A DNA stretch of 64,000 nt from Fredinandcohnia onubensis (GCF_002734215.1 NZ_NSEB01000004.1:379954-443953); one strand, 5' to 3'; positions 1 through 9,027 are shown, counted from the stretch's first letter. A program made the numbers and translations. The notes: generated by a model from the letters alone, not told the origin.

Positions 1-335
1 TCGGTATGATACAAAGATAATCCGGGTAGTTCATGACCGAAAAAGCTACGTAAATCACCGTAGTTAAATTGAAGGGTTGATTCTACTAAGAATTTTGTGA
101 AAGATTCCTGTTCCACGGTTAAAGTTTGTCCGAAATAGGCATTTTCAGATTCAAGTAATTTCACAAAAAACTCAGTTGGAAAGGTTCGAATGTTCACATC
201 GATTTCCCGAAAATTAACCCAATCTTTTTTAATAGATGATATGCTTGAAGCAGCGGCAAAACAAATCAGTACGGTTAAGATAAATAAAAGGGCGATTCTT
301 GAAATCAGCATTTGCCCATACCCTGAATTTTTCAT
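1..335 (-). CDS. spoIIP: Stage II sporulation protein P (SpoIIP) family, N-terminal part
   Basis: SpoIIP is a membrane-anchored peptidoglycan amidase/endopeptidase that works with SpoIID and SpoIIM during forespore engulfment. The reverse-strand reading frame opens with an ATG at 335 behind AAAGGA and runs open off the left edge (about 111 codons seen). It shows a short basic N-terminus, one hydrophobic anchor (around residues 12-30), then the SpoIIP-typical region LLESENAYFG (about 58-67) and, near the edge, FFGHELPGLSLY, which matches the family signature of the form FLGRELPGF. The catalytic domain lies outside the window. No gpr gene is adjacent, so this may be a stand-alone paralogue. I identified the family from these two motifs, not from the catalytic domain. 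Confidence 0.75.
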   Translation of the reverse strand, partial: MKNSGYGQMLISRIALLFILTVLICFAAASSISSIKKDWVNFREIDVNIRTFPTEFFVKLLESENAYFGQTLTVEQESFTKFLVESTLQFNYGDLRSFFGHELPGLSLYHT

Positions 336-468
336 GATATCCGTCCTTTATTGCTTTTGGACATATATATATGAAAAGTTGTACCAAAATAGAATGTCTA
401 TTTTCCTATGATAGACTTTGTTCAAATGAAAAAAGCATGGCGGACCATGCTTTCTATGTAAAACTCTC

Positions 469-846
469 TTATTTATCTTCTCGTAATAAATACTCATTTC
501 CATCTTGATCGTAGAAGGTGAACATAGAGCCATACGGCATTTTTTGTAATTCCCCAACTTTTACTCCATTTGAATTCATTTTTTCGTAAGCAGAGTCAAT
601 ATCAACTGTGCTGAAAAGAATCGATGGATGAGAAACCTTTGATGGGTCATGCTGCTCCATAGCTGCCTTCGCATAGAGTACCAACGTTGTAAATTCGTTC
701 TCACTCGGACCAACCTCAATCCAAGAGAATTCAGGTCCCATCGGTTGTTCAAACTTTAAAACAAAGCCAAGTTTGTTCACCCAGAAATCCTTTGCTTGTT
801 CTTGATCTTCCACATAAACAGTTACTTTACCAATTTTATTAATCAT
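469..846 (-). CDS. VOC superfamily (glyoxalase/bleomycin-resistance fold) protein
   Basis: This is a protein of about 125 residues with the glyoxalase-like fold, made of two beta-alpha-beta-beta-beta modules. The first module starts at KVTVYVEDQEQAKDFW and the second at HPSILFSTVDIDSAYEKM. The end, FYDQDGNEYLL, is the usual terminal strand of the family, with Asp and Glu near the metal site. The substrate cannot be told from sequence; relatives include fosfomycin or bleomycin resistance proteins and many uncharacterised lyases. Two ATGs and an upstream GTG are possible starts. I chose the ATG at 846 because it sits 5 bases after AGGTGA, whereas the ATG at 849 would be too close. It is a single-gene unit. 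Confidence 0.8.
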   Translation of the reverse strand: MINKIGKVTVYVEDQEQAKDFWVNKLGFVLKFEQPMGPEFSWIEVGPSENEFTTLVLYAKAAMEQHDPSKVSHPSILFSTVDIDSAYEKMNSNGVKVGELQKMPYGSMFTFYDQDGNEYLLREDK

Positions 847-930
847 CATTATCACCTATTTCTATAATGTCATCATAAATTTTAACAAATCTACAAGTAA
901 AAACGAAATTCTTGTATAACGAAAAAATAC

Positions 931-951
931 AGAGGCCACCTTAGCCTCTGC
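931..951 (-). terminator. Rho-independent terminator of the YitT-like gene
   Basis: Seven-base perfect stem (CAGAGGC / GCCTCTG) with a seven-base loop. Read on the minus strand it is followed by TATTTTTT. It lies ten bases past the stop of the YitT-like gene. Confidence 0.8.
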
Positions 952-960
952 ATTTACTAT

Positions 961-1827
961 TTAATGTCCGCTGCCGTCTCCAAAATTACTACCCGTCACA
1001 TCCGCGATATTTTCAATCGCAATCAGTGCACTTGGGTCCATTTCATGCGAAATTTCCTTTAGTGTGGAGAGTTCAATCCGGCTTACAATCGTATAAATAA
1101 TTTTCCTTGGTTCATTTGTGTAGGCACCTGCACCATGAATAAAGGTAATTCCACGACCCAGAACCTTGTTTAATTCATTAGCAAGCTCATCAGGCATATC
1201 GGAAATAATGGTTACTGATTTTAATTCTTCCAAACCTTCAACCACAATATCAATCATTTTAAAAGCAATGTAATATGTAATAATCGAATACATGGCCGTC
1301 TCCCAGCTGAATACAAGTAAGGCAGCAAGGATAAAAATAAACACGTTCATGATCATTACAAATTGTCCAACAGATACTGGTCGTTTCTTACTTACGATGA
1401 TGGCTAAAATCTCCGTGCCATCCAAAGCTCCACCAGTTCGAATGACCAATCCGACACCCGTTCCTAAAATAACCGCCCCAATAATCGTTGCTAGAAAAAG
1501 ATCATCTGTTACAGGTTCAAAATGATGCAAATAAGCTGTAAAGGCGGATAATACGACAACGCCATATAACGTATGTAATGTAAATTTCATTCCCATTTTT
1601 CGATACCCAAGAAAAAGGAAGGGGATATTAAAAACAATCAAGAAGATACTCATTGGAACTCCCAATATCTTGGACGCAATGATGGAAAGACCGATAACCC
1701 CACCATCCAAAATATCATTTGGTACTAAAAATAGTTCTAGCCCAAAGCCCGCGATTAGAGCTCCGATGGTAATCATAATAAGTTGTTTAATTTCTGTTAC
1801 TACCCGTTTTTTCTTTGTTTTTCCCAC
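961..1827 (-). CDS. YitT family membrane protein (DUF161 + DUF2179)
   Basis: Polytopic membrane protein of about 288 residues. Five or so hydrophobic segments occupy the first 200 residues and carry the YitT-family features of the form NDILDGGVIG and TGGALDGTEILA. A soluble DUF2179 domain follows (roughly the last 80 residues, from VEGLEELKSVTIIS) and ends ENIADVTGSNFGDG. The family is widespread in Firmicutes, often in several copies; the molecular function is unknown. The start is uncertain. TTG at 1851, GTG at 1845 and GTG at 1827 are all in frame. I prefer 1827, which lies about ten bases after AAAGG. It is monocistronic, with its own terminator. Confidence 0.85.
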   Translation of the reverse strand: MGKTKKKRVVTEIKQLIMITIGALIAGFGLELFLVPNDILDGGVIGLSIIASKILGVPMSIFLIVFNIPFLFLGYRKMGMKFTLHTLYGVVVLSAFTAYLHHFEPVTDDLFLATIIGAVILGTGVGLVIRTGGALDGTEILAIIVSKKRPVSVGQFVMIMNVFIFILAALLVFSWETAMYSIITYYIAFKMIDIVVEGLEELKSVTIISDMPDELANELNKVLGRGITFIHGAGAYTNEPRKIIYTIVSRIELSTLKEISHEMDPSALIAIENIADVTGSNFGDGSGH

Positions 1828-1978
1828 AAAAACCAAGCCTTTCACTATCAAAATAGAATGTACTTATTAATATTACCACAATTGACGGACATGCTTACAA
1901 TTTTAGAAGGAAAATAATACCTTTATGTGGAAAATAATAATTAGTAATCTTGATAAGTTGTTAAGTAAAGGAGCACAA

Positions 1979-2752
1979 ATGAACCCATTCGATAATTTTG
2001 AGGAATACAAAGATCCGGTCCTATATGACCGAGAAAATGACCCTTTCCAAGATGATGTGGAATTTATAAAAAAATGGGCTGAAAAGGTTAACAGTCCAAT
2101 CATTGATTTGGCATGTGGAACAGGTCGAGCAACAATTCCATTAGCGGAAGCTGGACATTCCCTAATCGGGGTAGACATACATCATGGCATGCTTACTCAA
2201 GCCAAACAAAAAACAGAGCATACAGACCTAAACATTAACTGGATCGAGCAAGACTGCACGAATCTCCAATTAGGTATGAAAAGTCCACTCATTTTTATCG
2301 TAGGAAACTCTTTTCAGCATTTTCTTACGAATGAAGAGCAGGATCAGCTATTAACTTCGGTTCACAATCACCTTGAAAAAGAGGGGATTTTCATCTTCGG
2401 CACGAGGTTCCCAAGTCCGGATGAATTGCTTCAACCACCTACTGAGGAATATTGGCGAAGCTATAAGGATGAAACAGGGAAAACGGTAGATGTCTACACG
2501 ATAAGTAACTATGACACGCTTCAGCAGGTGCAACACTATATAACCATTAGACGATTAAAGGATGACAGTGGTAAAACAGTTGAGGAACAGAAAACCAATA
2601 TCAAACTGCGCTATGTGTTCCCGCAAGAGATGAACCGTTTACTCGGTCAAAATGGATTTGAAATCTTAGGTGTTTACAAGGATTGGAATGAATCTCCGTT
2701 AACACAAGACAGCCATCAAATGAGTTATGTATGCAGAAAGGTTTCTGAATGA
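1979..2752 (+). CDS. Class I SAM-dependent methyltransferase
   Basis: 257 residues with a Rossmann-type methyltransferase core. Motif I is IIDLACGTGRATIPLA, and the acidic residue ending beta-2 is in GVDIHHGML. The post-I region IEQDCTN and motif IV-like FIVGNSFQHF follow. The C-terminal half has beta-strands ending YKDWNESPL, typical of ubiE/COQ5-like small-molecule methyltransferases. The substrate is unknown. The start at 1979 is set by AAAGGAG five bases upstream; an in-frame ATG at 1925 has no ribosome binding site. It stands alone between divergent and co-directional accessory genes. Confidence 0.85.
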   Translation: MNPFDNFEEYKDPVLYDRENDPFQDDVEFIKKWAEKVNSPIIDLACGTGRATIPLAEAGHSLIGVDIHHGMLTQAKQKTEHTDLNINWIEQDCTNLQLGMKSPLIFIVGNSFQHFLTNEEQDQLLTSVHNHLEKEGIFIFGTRFPSPDELLQPPTEEYWRSYKDETGKTVDVYTISNYDTLQQVQHYITIRRLKDDSGKTVEEQKTNIKLRYVFPQEMNRLLGQNGFEILGVYKDWNESPLTQDSHQMSYVCRKVSE

Positions 2753-2825
2753 ATAGAAATAATCACAGGGCTTACATTCATCACATTAGTAACTGTATAA
2801 GCTCATCAAAAAAGGAAGTGGGAAA

Positions 2826-3629
2826 GTGGTCGTAACGAAGCAATTTGCCCAAACTATAGAAACAGCTGAAGTAGAGGTATTGCAATCTAGACTAGAGGCT
2901 ATTCAAGGAATCGAAGGAAATCCGATGGGCGTAGAAGTGAAACAAATTGGGAGTGCAACAGTCTTTTATGTTAAGAACATTCCAGGACCCTCATTCAACA
3001 CGGTAAAGGGTTTATCTGATGGCGATGAGAAATACATAGAAGAGATCATTCAATTTTACAAACAGAAGGATATTCCTGTTCGATTCGAATTAACGCCGGG
3101 ACATGTTTCTTCGGATTTCCTTATGTTCCTAAGCAACAAAGGTTTTTATCAATCCGATTTTCACACAACTCTTTACTCAGAACATCTTTCAAGTCAAGAT
3201 ACGGAAACTAATTCTAAAATAATTGTTCGCGAGTTAGAGCATAATGAATTTGATTTGTTCGCCGAAATTTACACTAAGGGCTTTGGTATGCCGGCATTTT
3301 TAAAAGATGGGGTCGCACAGAATAACAAAATACTTTACAACAATGACAATTGGACATTCTATCTTGCAAATATTGAAAATGAACCAGTGGGTATAGGCGT
3401 TTTATATACACAGAATAGTATTGGAACTTTTGCTGCCGCAACTACCCTGCCGGAATTTCGTAATCATGGTATACAAACAGCATTAATTAAGAAGCGGATG
3501 CAAAAAGCACTGGAACAAGGATGTAGGTTAATTGTAGGTCAGGCAAAGTTTGGCTCAGTCAGTCAAAACAACATGGAACGAGCAGGTATGAGAATAGGGT
3601 ATACAAAGGCTATTTGGGTGATGAAATAA
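2826..3629 (+). CDS. GNAT family N-acetyltransferase (two-part, 267 residues)
   Basis: The protein is long for a single GNAT domain. The N-terminal half (about 1-120) is a degenerate GNAT-like segment. The C-terminal half is a recognisable acetyl-CoA binding domain: IIVREL opens it, PVGIGVLY is beta-4, and TLPEFRNHGIQTALI replaces the Q/RxxGxG/A pyrophosphate loop, followed by MERAGMRIGYTKAIWVM. The loop is weakly conserved (RNHGIQ). The acceptor substrate is unknown. GTG start, with AAGGAAG upstream. Thirteen bases separate it from the next VOC gene, so the two are probably co-transcribed. Confidence 0.75.
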   Translation: MVVTKQFAQTIETAEVEVLQSRLEAIQGIEGNPMGVEVKQIGSATVFYVKNIPGPSFNTVKGLSDGDEKYIEEIIQFYKQKDIPVRFELTPGHVSSDFLMFLSNKGFYQSDFHTTLYSEHLSSQDTETNSKIIVRELEHNEFDLFAEIYTKGFGMPAFLKDGVAQNNKILYNNDNWTFYLANIENEPVGIGVLYTQNSIGTFAAATTLPEFRNHGIQTALIKKRMQKALEQGCRLIVGQAKFGSVSQNNMERAGMRIGYTKAIWVMK

Positions 3630-3642
3630 AGGAGGGGTGACG

Positions 3643-3987
3643 ATGGCACGTATAGTAGGTTTTGAAATCAGCAGCCAGGACCCTGAAAAAGCAGTAAAAT
3701 TCTATTCAGCTGTTTTTGAGTGGGTAATCGGGGAACCTAATTGGGGGTTTTGGCCTGTTAAAAGCACAGGTCAAGTAGACATTCAAGGTGGGATTAGCAA
3801 AGGCCCGCATGATTATCCGCATGGAACCAGAATCCAGATTGAAGTTGATTCGATTGAGGATACAATTGTGAAAGCTGTAGACAATGGAGCGATGATTGTA
3901 CGTGAAAAAATGGAGTTTGATGAGTTTTTCTTGGCATATCTAGTCGATCCAACTGGAGTTGGTTTTGGACTAATCGAAAGAAAGTAA
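3643..3987 (+). CDS. VOC family protein
   Basis: A 114-residue glyoxalase-fold protein. It opens ARIVGFEISSQDPEKAVKFY, the usual start of the hydroxylase-type VOC subfamily, has HGTRIQIEVDSIEDTIVKAV at the second module and ends LVDPTGVGFGLIE. An in-frame GTG at 3637 is only one base from GGAGG, so I chose the ATG at 3643 (seven bases). It lies directly after the GNAT gene in the same probable operon. The ligand is unknown. Confidence 0.8.
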   Translation: MARIVGFEISSQDPEKAVKFYSAVFEWVIGEPNWGFWPVKSTGQVDIQGGISKGPHDYPHGTRIQIEVDSIEDTIVKAVDNGAMIVREKMEFDEFFLAYLVDPTGVGFGLIERK

Positions 3988-4013
3988 TCTTGCATTGTAA
4001 TTTTACAATTTTT

Positions 4014-4052
4014 AGCCGCAATATATAGACTATTTTCTTTTATATTGCGGCT
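4014..4052. terminator. Bidirectional terminator between convergent genes
   Basis: A perfect 12-base inverted repeat (AGCCGCAATATA / TATATTGCGGCT) with a 15-base loop. It is T-rich on the right-hand (plus) side and lies in the 78-base gap between the VOC gene and the convergent membrane-protein gene. Confidence 0.8.
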
Positions 4053-4065
4053 TATTTTAACCTCT

Positions 4066-4692
4066 TTATACTTTGTTTTTTTCGCTTTTAGGTCTGTCCA
4101 CTATCTCCATGTCCATGTAGTAGTTTCTCTTTGGAGTCCATGTGCGCTTATGCAACTTCCATAAGAGAACTAGAAACATGATTTCCATGAACAGGCCTAA
4201 AGGGATCGTAAAGAATAGGTAACCAATAATAATGTCTCTAGAAAGGTTCATTGCAAAAGTATGGGAAAGCGTGATAAGCAGCATGACAGTCATATAAATT
4301 TTAAAGGTTTGCAAGCTTCTACTTACTAATACTTCATCCCCTAGATCAGAGACAACTGTCATGATTAACTGAAAAACAAGGAATACAATGACCAACTTTA
4401 AGATTTCTAGAAAAAAGGTATAGGTATCCCAGATTGGTAGGCCAACAAAAGATCCAAATTCATTCCCATTCACATTTTGTTGGATAAACACAGTTGGAAT
4501 ACTGATAAGTATAAGCATGATCAAGAGCTTTTTTAATAGATTGCCGGTTCGGCTTTCTGAAGGAACTCCTACTAGGCTTGCAAAAATGAGATAATACCCG
4601 ATTGGCTCTGGCAAAATATCAACGTAAATCAAATGGAACTCTAAAAGGATAAAAACAAAGCCCCAGAACATTTGCTTAAAATTAATTTTCAT
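4066..4692 (-). CDS. Hypothetical polytopic membrane protein
   Basis: I do not recognise a family. The protein is 208 residues with five or six hydrophobic segments (near residues 8-24, 32-44, 54-70, 90-112, 130-148 and 155-178) and a basic, soluble C-terminal tail. The start codon overlaps the stop of the upstream gene by four bases (ATGA), so it is translationally coupled to the single-anchor protein upstream. The pair probably acts together in the membrane; the function is unknown. Confidence 0.7.
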   Translation of the reverse strand: MKINFKQMFWGFVFILLEFHLIYVDILPEPIGYYLIFASLVGVPSESRTGNLLKKLLIMLILISIPTVFIQQNVNGNEFGSFVGLPIWDTYTFFLEILKLVIVFLVFQLIMTVVSDLGDEVLVSRSLQTFKIYMTVMLLITLSHTFAMNLSRDIIIGYLFFTIPLGLFMEIMFLVLLWKLHKRTWTPKRNYYMDMEIVDRPKSEKNKV

Positions 4693-5621
4693 TCACTCTC
4701 ACCAGCCTCTTTTTCCTCGATGATTTCATTGATCGCCTTTTGGTCTAACTCAGGGTGATCTATGATTGGTAACTCCCTCACAAATTCATCACCCGATTCT
4801 GTCTTTCCATTAAGTTTGATGCTGAATTGAAAGTAACTCTTTCTATCCGGATTGAATTGCATGAAGAAGCGAACCCATTCATTTTGTTCCAAAGTAAATG
4901 GAAGTAAATCTTCATTAGCGGTGACACCAGGTAAGTCATTCCATTCCTTTTCACGGTCTTCATCGAACCATTTTGGAGGATTCGCACCAGTCTTGAGTTT
5001 TTCGAGTTCGCGCAATTTATCCTGTTCAAGGTCAACCTTAATAAAAATGTCATCTGACAATTCCTCTTTAAAAGGAATTTCAATTTCCTCTATGGTGATT
5101 GGTTCTAAAGCAACCATCGATTTCTCTTCCCGATGCTGATTACTGCTTGAACTTATGTGTGTCTCTAACACATCAGGGTTTTCCGTACTTTTATGAAGAA
5201 TGACTTCTCCAATATCAGCTAAAATAGTTTCTCCATTGGAAAGATGGACCTCCATTTCTGAAAACGAAAAAGGACCTTCACCTTCGAAATCCGCTGGAAA
5301 CGTAACATAAAGTGCTTTTAAATAATGATGTATATACTCTTGTTCAAACTGAGGTTCCTGTGACTCCCACATAAAGTCCATATTCGAGCTCGCATAGGCC
5401 TCAATTCCATCAATTTGTACATGATTAACTGAGGAAGAGTCCGACTTATTGGTTACGTAATAAAATGTGAGCATTGTCTCATCTTCATCGTTCAAAGTGA
5501 GTTCATAATAATGCTCTAAAAATAGTGGGGCATCCAGCTGTTTAGACTGGAAATACAAAAAATTACCGATATAGCTAAGAATAATGACCAATATACTGAT
5601 CCAGAATATTTTCTCTTTCAA
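4689..5621 (-). CDS. Hypothetical single-anchor extracytoplasmic protein
   Basis: 310 residues. There is one N-terminal hydrophobic segment (about 5-22, uncleaved-anchor type, no lipobox Cys), followed by an acidic, beta-rich extracellular region with many Glu/Asp residues and an acidic end (EEKEAGESE). I recognise no domain. It is the first gene of a two-gene unit with the polytopic protein at 4066-4692 (ATGA overlap). A role as an outer-surface sensor or partner for that membrane protein is inference only. Confidence 0.7.
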   Translation of the reverse strand: MKEKIFWISILVIILSYIGNFLYFQSKQLDAPLFLEHYYELTLNDEDETMLTFYYVTNKSDSSSVNHVQIDGIEAYASSNMDFMWESQEPQFEQEYIHHYLKALYVTFPADFEGEGPFSFSEMEVHLSNGETILADIGEVILHKSTENPDVLETHISSSSNQHREEKSMVALEPITIEEIEIPFKEELSDDIFIKVDLEQDKLRELEKLKTGANPPKWFDEDREKEWNDLPGVTANEDLLPFTLEQNEWVRFFMQFNPDRKSYFQFSIKLNGKTESGDEFVRELPIIDHPELDQKAINEIIEEKEAGESE

Positions 5622-5762
5622 ACTAAAACCCCCAATTCTATAAATCTCTAAAACTATATTATTACCTAGAGTTGGTACTATTTTTAGTTATTCCAATTTT
5701 CTTGCAATAATGCGATAATGGAGGTAACAGATATCTAGTAGGAACGGAGGGAGAAGTTTCGA

Positions 5763-5951
5763 TTGTATTATAATAGTGTCTTTGATTTCATCTATGTAGT
5801 ATTATTCTGGTGGGTGATCTTTCTAGTTTTTCAACGTATTAACAACCGTTATCCAAAGAGTAATCCGTGGAAGAAGGATATCATTTTAACGTTTATTCAA
5901 GCAGTAGTCGTCACGTTTATATTTCCATTGATCATGATGCTCATTATATAG
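5763..5951 (+). CDS. Small hypothetical membrane protein (62 residues)
   Basis: Two hydrophobic segments (about residues 8-23 and 42-61) are separated by a basic loop (NNRYPKSNPWKKD), giving a hairpin topology. TTG start at 5763 with GGAGG twelve bases upstream, a slightly long spacing. No family recognised. The gene is followed by an AAAAGGCAT / ATGCCTTTT hairpin at about 5978-6009 that can end transcripts from both sides. I judge it real from its ribosome binding site, hydrophobic pattern and placement, but it is short. Confidence 0.5.
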   Translation: MYYNSVFDFIYVVLFWWVIFLVFQRINNRYPKSNPWKKDIILTFIQAVVVTFIFPLIMMLII

Positions 5952-6006
5952 AATAAAACGATCGTCACCTTTCGTTTAAAAGGCATTGGAGATATCCACA
6001 TGCCTT

Positions 6007-7026
6007 TTACAACTCCCACGTAAACCATTTTCCATGCCCTTCTGTTTGACCAATAACATGTTTATACTCTATCCCATCAAGAGAATAATCGAGATGAAGG
6101 TCGCGGTCTTGTATATTGTTATATAGATGAAAAATCTCACGTTTGGTTCCGATCTGCTGAACCTTATCTAACAATCTATTCCTCACTTCTTTAGGCATTT
6201 GGTTAGCCACGTGGGTGTGGAACACACAAATAGCATATTCGCTTGAAACTTCTTTAGAAAGTTGCTCAAGCATTTCAACACCATTCCCTTTAATGAACCG
6301 TATTTCGTTCGCCTTAACAATTTCCGCAGCCTTTTCAAATAACTCCCGTCTTTCATGATGTTCCGGCCAAATGAGGGCTTTTAGCCAAAGAACATTTTCA
6401 TCATCCTTTAAATCAATAGGGTGAAGGTCGATTCCAATACGCACAGCCACTGGCGGAATAAAGTCTTGTAGATTAGGAGCATTGTCTCCTTTTATCTCAG
6501 CTGTTATATGTAAAATAGATTCTGTGTTTCCATAAACTGCCCCCGTTCCATACGAGTAACTATACTGATCCCATAGCAACTGCAGGCCAGCACTGGTCCC
6601 GATTTCAATCAATGCAAGTGGCTTTTTCACGATATGATAAATAGATTGAAAGGCTGGAAAAAGATAAGCACATCGTCTTACTTCATTTGTCTGAACCAAA
6701 TTCTCCTGTAAAAGCGGGATGATTTCATTAGAATATTGACTGCAAAACTCTTTAAAAGGTAAAAAGGATTCCTCTACTTTCCGAGGATTCTTAGTCATAC
6801 TCTGATAAAAATCACGAAGCCGGTGGTTCTTACCTTTTAATAAAAGATAATGAACAGCACCAAACAACAAATTAGAAGAAGGTTGACCACTACGTGCATG
6901 AGAAGCCAACTCAAGAAGTTCATGATCGTCGGCAATCTGTAATGAAAGAAATTCATACAAGCTACTTGAGCCCTTACACTCGGTGTTGGCAAAGTTTCGA
7001 AACTTAATAGACTGAGTGTTGATCAT
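6007..7026 (-). CDS. DUF2332 family protein
   Basis: 339 residues, cytoplasmic. The family (DUF2332) is recognised from the N-terminal helical region with ELASHARSGQPSSNLLFGAVHYLLL, the middle segment LALIEIGTSAGLQLLWDQYSY, which resembles the glycine-rich motif I of SAM-dependent methyltransferases, and VRIGIDLHPIDLKDDENVLWL after it. The fold is therefore methyltransferase-like, but no activity is established for the family. The start at 7026 follows AGGAGG closely. It is monocistronic. Confidence 0.8.
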   Translation of the reverse strand: MINTQSIKFRNFANTECKGSSSLYEFLSLQIADDHELLELASHARSGQPSSNLLFGAVHYLLLKGKNHRLRDFYQSMTKNPRKVEESFLPFKEFCSQYSNEIIPLLQENLVQTNEVRRCAYLFPAFQSIYHIVKKPLALIEIGTSAGLQLLWDQYSYSYGTGAVYGNTESILHITAEIKGDNAPNLQDFIPPVAVRIGIDLHPIDLKDDENVLWLKALIWPEHHERRELFEKAAEIVKANEIRFIKGNGVEMLEQLSKEVSSEYAICVFHTHVANQMPKEVRNRLLDKVQQIGTKREIFHLYNNIQDRDLHLDYSLDGIEYKHVIGQTEGHGKWFTWEL

Positions 7027-7116
7027 ATTTCTTTCCTCCTGAAATTTTTTTCGAACTTGACCCTCAAATCAAGATAAGCCCAAGCGAATCATATACTGAA
7101 AGGTTTGGTGGATTAC

Positions 7117-7254
7117 ATGAAAGAACAAACAGTAAAGTTTACGTATAATGAAATCGACTTACTTATAGAAGCAATGGATAAGGATATATGGAAAGATATT
7201 AAATGGAAGTTTGTAACTGAAGAAGAAATTGAATCTTTATTAAAAACCTCTTAA
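7117..7254 (+). CDS. Small hypothetical protein (45 residues)
   Basis: Begins MKEQTVKFTYNEIDLLIEAM and ends EEEIESLLKTS. It is acidic, predicted helical and has no membrane segment. The ATG is preceded by GGTTTGGTGG, and a strong terminator hairpin begins at the stop codon, which argues that this is a real short transcript. No family recognised. It lies between two convergent or divergent larger genes with no other occupant. Confidence 0.55.
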   Translation: MKEQTVKFTYNEIDLLIEAMDKDIWKDIKWKFVTEEEIESLLKTS

Positions 7255-7280
7255 GGCATCCCTTAGGGGGTTATTTATTT
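7245..7280 (+). terminator. Terminator of the 45-residue gene
   Basis: A 12-base stem (AACCTCTTAAGG with CCTTAGGGGGTT, two G-T pairs) with a four-base loop, followed by ATTTATTT. It overlaps the stop codon of the small gene. Confidence 0.7.
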
Positions 7281-7284
7281 CTCA

Positions 7285-7998
7285 TCATTCCTCCACCCAC
7301 TCCAGTTGCTCTTCCTCGATTAGGGTTAATAGCTTGTTTTCACCCTCAATTTCATAGCTTTTGTCTTCGATTCGCAACTCACTTTCGGTCACAACTAAAC
7401 TGTAGATATCTTCATCAATATAGACTGTCACGAAATAACCCAATCCAGGTCCAAACCTTGTTTTCATAAGGTTCATATCTGAAGGTTCAAAAATGAGTTT
7501 TTGTATCGTTGATTGATCAGTGATTGTTGAATAACTGTGAATGTACCCCTTTGCTTCATCTGATGTACTTCTGGTTAATTCAATTTTGTCGATTTTCTCC
7601 GTCTCCCCAATGTATTTACTTATTTCCTCACCATAAGTAGTATTAGTGATTTTTTCATAAGTGAAAAAGATTCCAAAAGTAGCAATAACAGAAACGGCCA
7701 TTAACACAAGAGACAATTTGTACTTCTTACCCTCCACATATTTCCATTCCATGAATGACTGAAATCCCCAAAATGAAACCATAAAAAAGATTAGAAGCCA
7801 TTTTGCATGGTTCATATTATCAATATCAAAAAACACATAAGCACTTCCCAAAAATAAGATGACGATAAGGAGTCCGCCAACCCGGAATTTTACACGCCCG
7901 TCTGATTCGGCCACATTATACCCTGGTTCTAATCGTTTTCCTATAACACTATCGATTGTAGACAGAAGAAAAAACATCAACAATATAGCTAGACCCAT
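7285..7998 (-). CDS. Hypothetical membrane protein, DUF4181-like N-terminus
   Basis: 237 residues. Four hydrophobic segments lie in the first 120 residues, followed by a soluble beta-rich domain of about 110 residues. The middle piece FQSFMEWKYVEGKKYKL resembles the conserved end of DUF4181 proteins of Bacillus; I am only moderately sure of that link. The C-terminal domain (KIELTRSTSDEAKGYI onward) looks extracytoplasmic or regulatory. Function unknown. Single gene, divergent from pirin. Confidence 0.65.
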   Translation of the reverse strand: MGLAILLMFFLLSTIDSVIGKRLEPGYNVAESDGRVKFRVGGLLIVILFLGSAYVFFDIDNMNHAKWLLIFFMVSFWGFQSFMEWKYVEGKKYKLSLVLMAVSVIATFGIFFTYEKITNTTYGEEISKYIGETEKIDKIELTRSTSDEAKGYIHSYSTITDQSTIQKLIFEPSDMNLMKTRFGPGLGYFVTVYIDEDIYSLVVTESELRIEDKSYEIEGENKLLTLIEEEQLEWVEE

Positions 7999-8158
7999 CC
8001 AACCCCCCCAATCTTACTTTAATTATACTGATTATTGGAAAAATATACTAGGTGAAGTCTAAATCCAAAGCGTAATTTTTGTACAAATTCACCTAACATG
8101 TCAAAATAAGATGGAAATAGGAAAGAATACAAGTATGGACAAGCAAGGAGTGAACGAA

Positions 8159-9013
8159 ATGAGTTCCCTTTTTAAACGAGATTTAAAAAAGCATTGGTAT
8201 ATAAAATACAACAATAATGGGTATCCGCATGTTCAACAAGGCTTTGTGCTACCACCAAACCGGTTCGAGGAATTTGATCCATTTTTAATTATGGCAGAGG
8301 ACTGGTATCAGCGTGGCGCATTTCCGGACCATCCACACCGAGGATTTCAAACGATTACCTATGTAATCGATGGACGATTGGAGCATATTGATAACCACGG
8401 TGGAAACTCAATTTTAGAGGCTGGCGATATCCAGTATATGAATGCTGGCAGTGGTGCAAGACATGCTGAGGAGCCGGTTGACCAAGATCTTGCTCATACA
8501 CTTCAGTTATGGTTGAACTTACCGAGTTCCCTGAAAAATACACAAACCTCCTATCAAAATGTGTACATAGAGGATGTACCACATGTGAAAATTGAGGGTG
8601 GGGAATTAAAGGTCTACTCAGGAGAAATAGCGGGAGTGAAAGGGCCTATGAATAGTTTGGTTCCCATTACAATGACCGAGATTTCACTTGCAAAGGGCAT
8701 GACTTACAAACACATACTTCCTGAAAATCACAATGGGTTTGTATACGTACTTTCCGGTGAAGTAGAGCTTGGTGAAAATAAAACACCTCTGAAAAAAACA
8801 GGGGCTGGAACTCTTACTTTTAACGAAAATGGTAAAGATGAAAGCGAATTTCAAATAATAGCAAATAGTCGAGCTAAATTACTTGTTTACTCAGGGGTCC
8901 CACTTAGAGAAGAAATTGTCGCTTATGGCCCATTTGTAATGAATTCGATGGAAGAAGTTCAACAAGCATACCGTGATTTTCACGCAGGAAAATTTGGCCC
9001 ACCGGCAGAATAA
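8159..9013 (+). CDS. Pirin family protein
   Basis: 284 residues, two cupin domains. The N-terminal cupin carries the metal-binding pattern DHPHRGFQT (about residues 57-65) with a third ligand in RLEHIDN and a Glu/His pair in ARHAEEP. The C-terminal half is the pirin C-terminal domain, ending FHAGKFGPP. Some bacterial pirins have quercetin 2,3-dioxygenase activity; others are metal-dependent regulators. ATG at 8159 with AAGGAG eight bases upstream; an earlier in-frame ATG at 8111 has no such site. It forms a two-gene unit with the thioredoxin-fold gene that follows. Confidence 0.9.
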   Translation: MSSLFKRDLKKHWYIKYNNNGYPHVQQGFVLPPNRFEEFDPFLIMAEDWYQRGAFPDHPHRGFQTITYVIDGRLEHIDNHGGNSILEAGDIQYMNAGSGARHAEEPVDQDLAHTLQLWLNLPSSLKNTQTSYQNVYIEDVPHVKIEGGELKVYSGEIAGVKGPMNSLVPITMTEISLAKGMTYKHILPENHNGFVYVLSGEVELGENKTPLKKTGAGTLTFNENGKDESEFQIIANSRAKLLVYSGVPLREEIVAYGPFVMNSMEEVQQAYRDFHAGKFGPPAE

Positions 9014-9027
9014 GGAGTATGGCTACA

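Noticed and set aside
190-411. 73-codon plus-strand frame at the left edge
   Set aside because: It overlaps the SpoIIP-like gene on the other strand and shows no ribosome binding site.
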